From: Monosporascus cannonballus
Lineage: Eukaryota > Ascomycota > Sordariomycetes > Xylariales
Direction: 5' to 3'
Assembly (NCBI GenBank): GCA_004154925.1
Contig: QJNS01000066.1
Coordinates: forward strand, 124,001-188,000
Length of the DNA stretch: 64,000 nt
Positions 63,316-64,000 of this stretch are shown here, one piece after another (the first letter of the stretch is position 1; each line of letters starts with the position of its first letter). Position numbers and translations under genes: made by a program. The notes beneath the pieces are model-generated. The model made no database searches, was not told where the DNA came from, and was given only the letters and a program-made list of their open reading frames with translations.

Positions 63316-64000
63316 CAAAATATAAAATTCGTTTATATATTATTTATTCGTTATTCTTAAAATATTTATTATTTTAGGTAAAAAGGTGGTCCGTTATTAG
63401 GTTTACGTTAATTATAATTATTAATATTCCGAAATAAATATTTTTATTTATTTTTATTAATATGTTTTTTTATCGTAATTCCCGCGTAATTTGCGGATTT
63501 TCCCGAATTTCGTTAGGCGGTCGACGTATTTTACGAAATTACTTTTAATTACGATTATCGAAACCATAATAAATTCGCTTTTTTTACGTATTTTCCGTAT
63601 TGCTCCTTTGCCGTTAACCTTAATTTAACGGTTATCCGTAGCTAGGAAAAAGCAGATATTAAGGCCTTACGTTCGTATTTTAAACTTTCGTATATTGTTT
63701 GTTCTAAAATAAATTTACGCCCTTAATTCCTGGCTTTTGCGCTGTTAATATATAAGTTAAGTTACCGGTTTTGCCGGTTTTTCCGCCTTGCATAAAAAAG
63801 GACATATTAAATATAAAAATAACAAATTCCGTTATATAAGGTTTTTTTATAATATTTTCCCGCTTTTTTTATACAGTTTATTAATTTATGTTATAAGTTA
63901 AATTAATAACCGTTAATAATTACATTATTAACGTTTTCGAAAATCTTATAATTATAATTTAAGCGGTTAAAAAAAGATTCCGGTTTTAACGAAATTTGAT

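Larger units (their letters stand above)
62631..64000 (-). mobile_element. second-family gypsy element, 3' end, continues past the right edge
   Basis: The LTR at 62631-62818 is followed by sequence collinear with 32697-33950 of the element at 32509-39427, so by analogy this is the 3' end of a minus-strand copy. The rest lies outside the window. The 5 bp before it, ATATG, should be found again at the far end. Confidence 0.82.

Overview
The window looks like a chromosome segment of a filamentous ascomycete (Pezizomycotina-type) with a two-compartment genome. A gene island of normal base composition (about 39.8-50.0 kb) lies between very AT-rich blocks. The AT-rich blocks are stacks of decayed transposable elements whose stop-riddled reading frames, and whose C-to-T/G-to-A differences between paired LTRs and between paired target-site duplications, are the mark of repeat-induced point mutation (RIP). 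Gene introns are 135-301 bp with GT...AG ends, as in such fungi. No tRNA, rRNA, telomere repeat or CRISPR array was seen.

Left AT block (1-39.8 kb). A Ty3/gypsy-type element entering from the left edge (3' LTR 1446-1815) sits inside a second plus-strand copy (1816-5915). A poorly classifiable RIP-decayed stretch follows, with a perfect 15-bp x 6 tandem repeat. From 9.4 to 19.1 kb there is a nested stack: a 162-bp TG...CA repeat with 5-bp target duplications holds a second copy of itself and a pogo/Fot1-like DNA transposon (10489-19091). The transposon is split by a complete minus-strand gypsy element (10652-17425, TSD AGGAT). A second complete minus-strand gypsy (19162-25475), a plus-strand gypsy remnant with gag knuckle, integrase and chromodomain traces (about 27.3-31.8 kb), and a third complete minus-strand gypsy (32509-39427) follow.

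Gene island. A membrane-anchored histidine acid phosphatase (+), NEDD8/Rub1 with three introns (+), and Elongin A (-, with a short first exon carrying the BC-box that open-reading-frame calling alone misses) are followed by a broken NACHT-ankyrin NLR-type gene (-) at the edge of the AT block. NEDD8 and Elongin A are convergent neighbours, and both belong to cullin-RING ubiquitin ligase biology: NEDD8 activates cullins, and Elongin A is a substrate-receptor subunit through Elongin C.

Right AT block (50-64 kb). Nearly 3 kb (50.67-53.58 kb) is almost pure A/T, including 882 consecutive bases without any G or C. It is followed by a complete plus-strand gypsy element (54348-60397, TSD ATTAT/ATTAC) that contains an oddly unmutated patch, then a solo LTR (62202-62551, TSD ATACG), and the start of another copy of the 32.5-39.4 kb element family running off the right edge.

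All calls were made by eye. Domain assignments in RIP-decayed elements rest on short conserved motifs read through stops.
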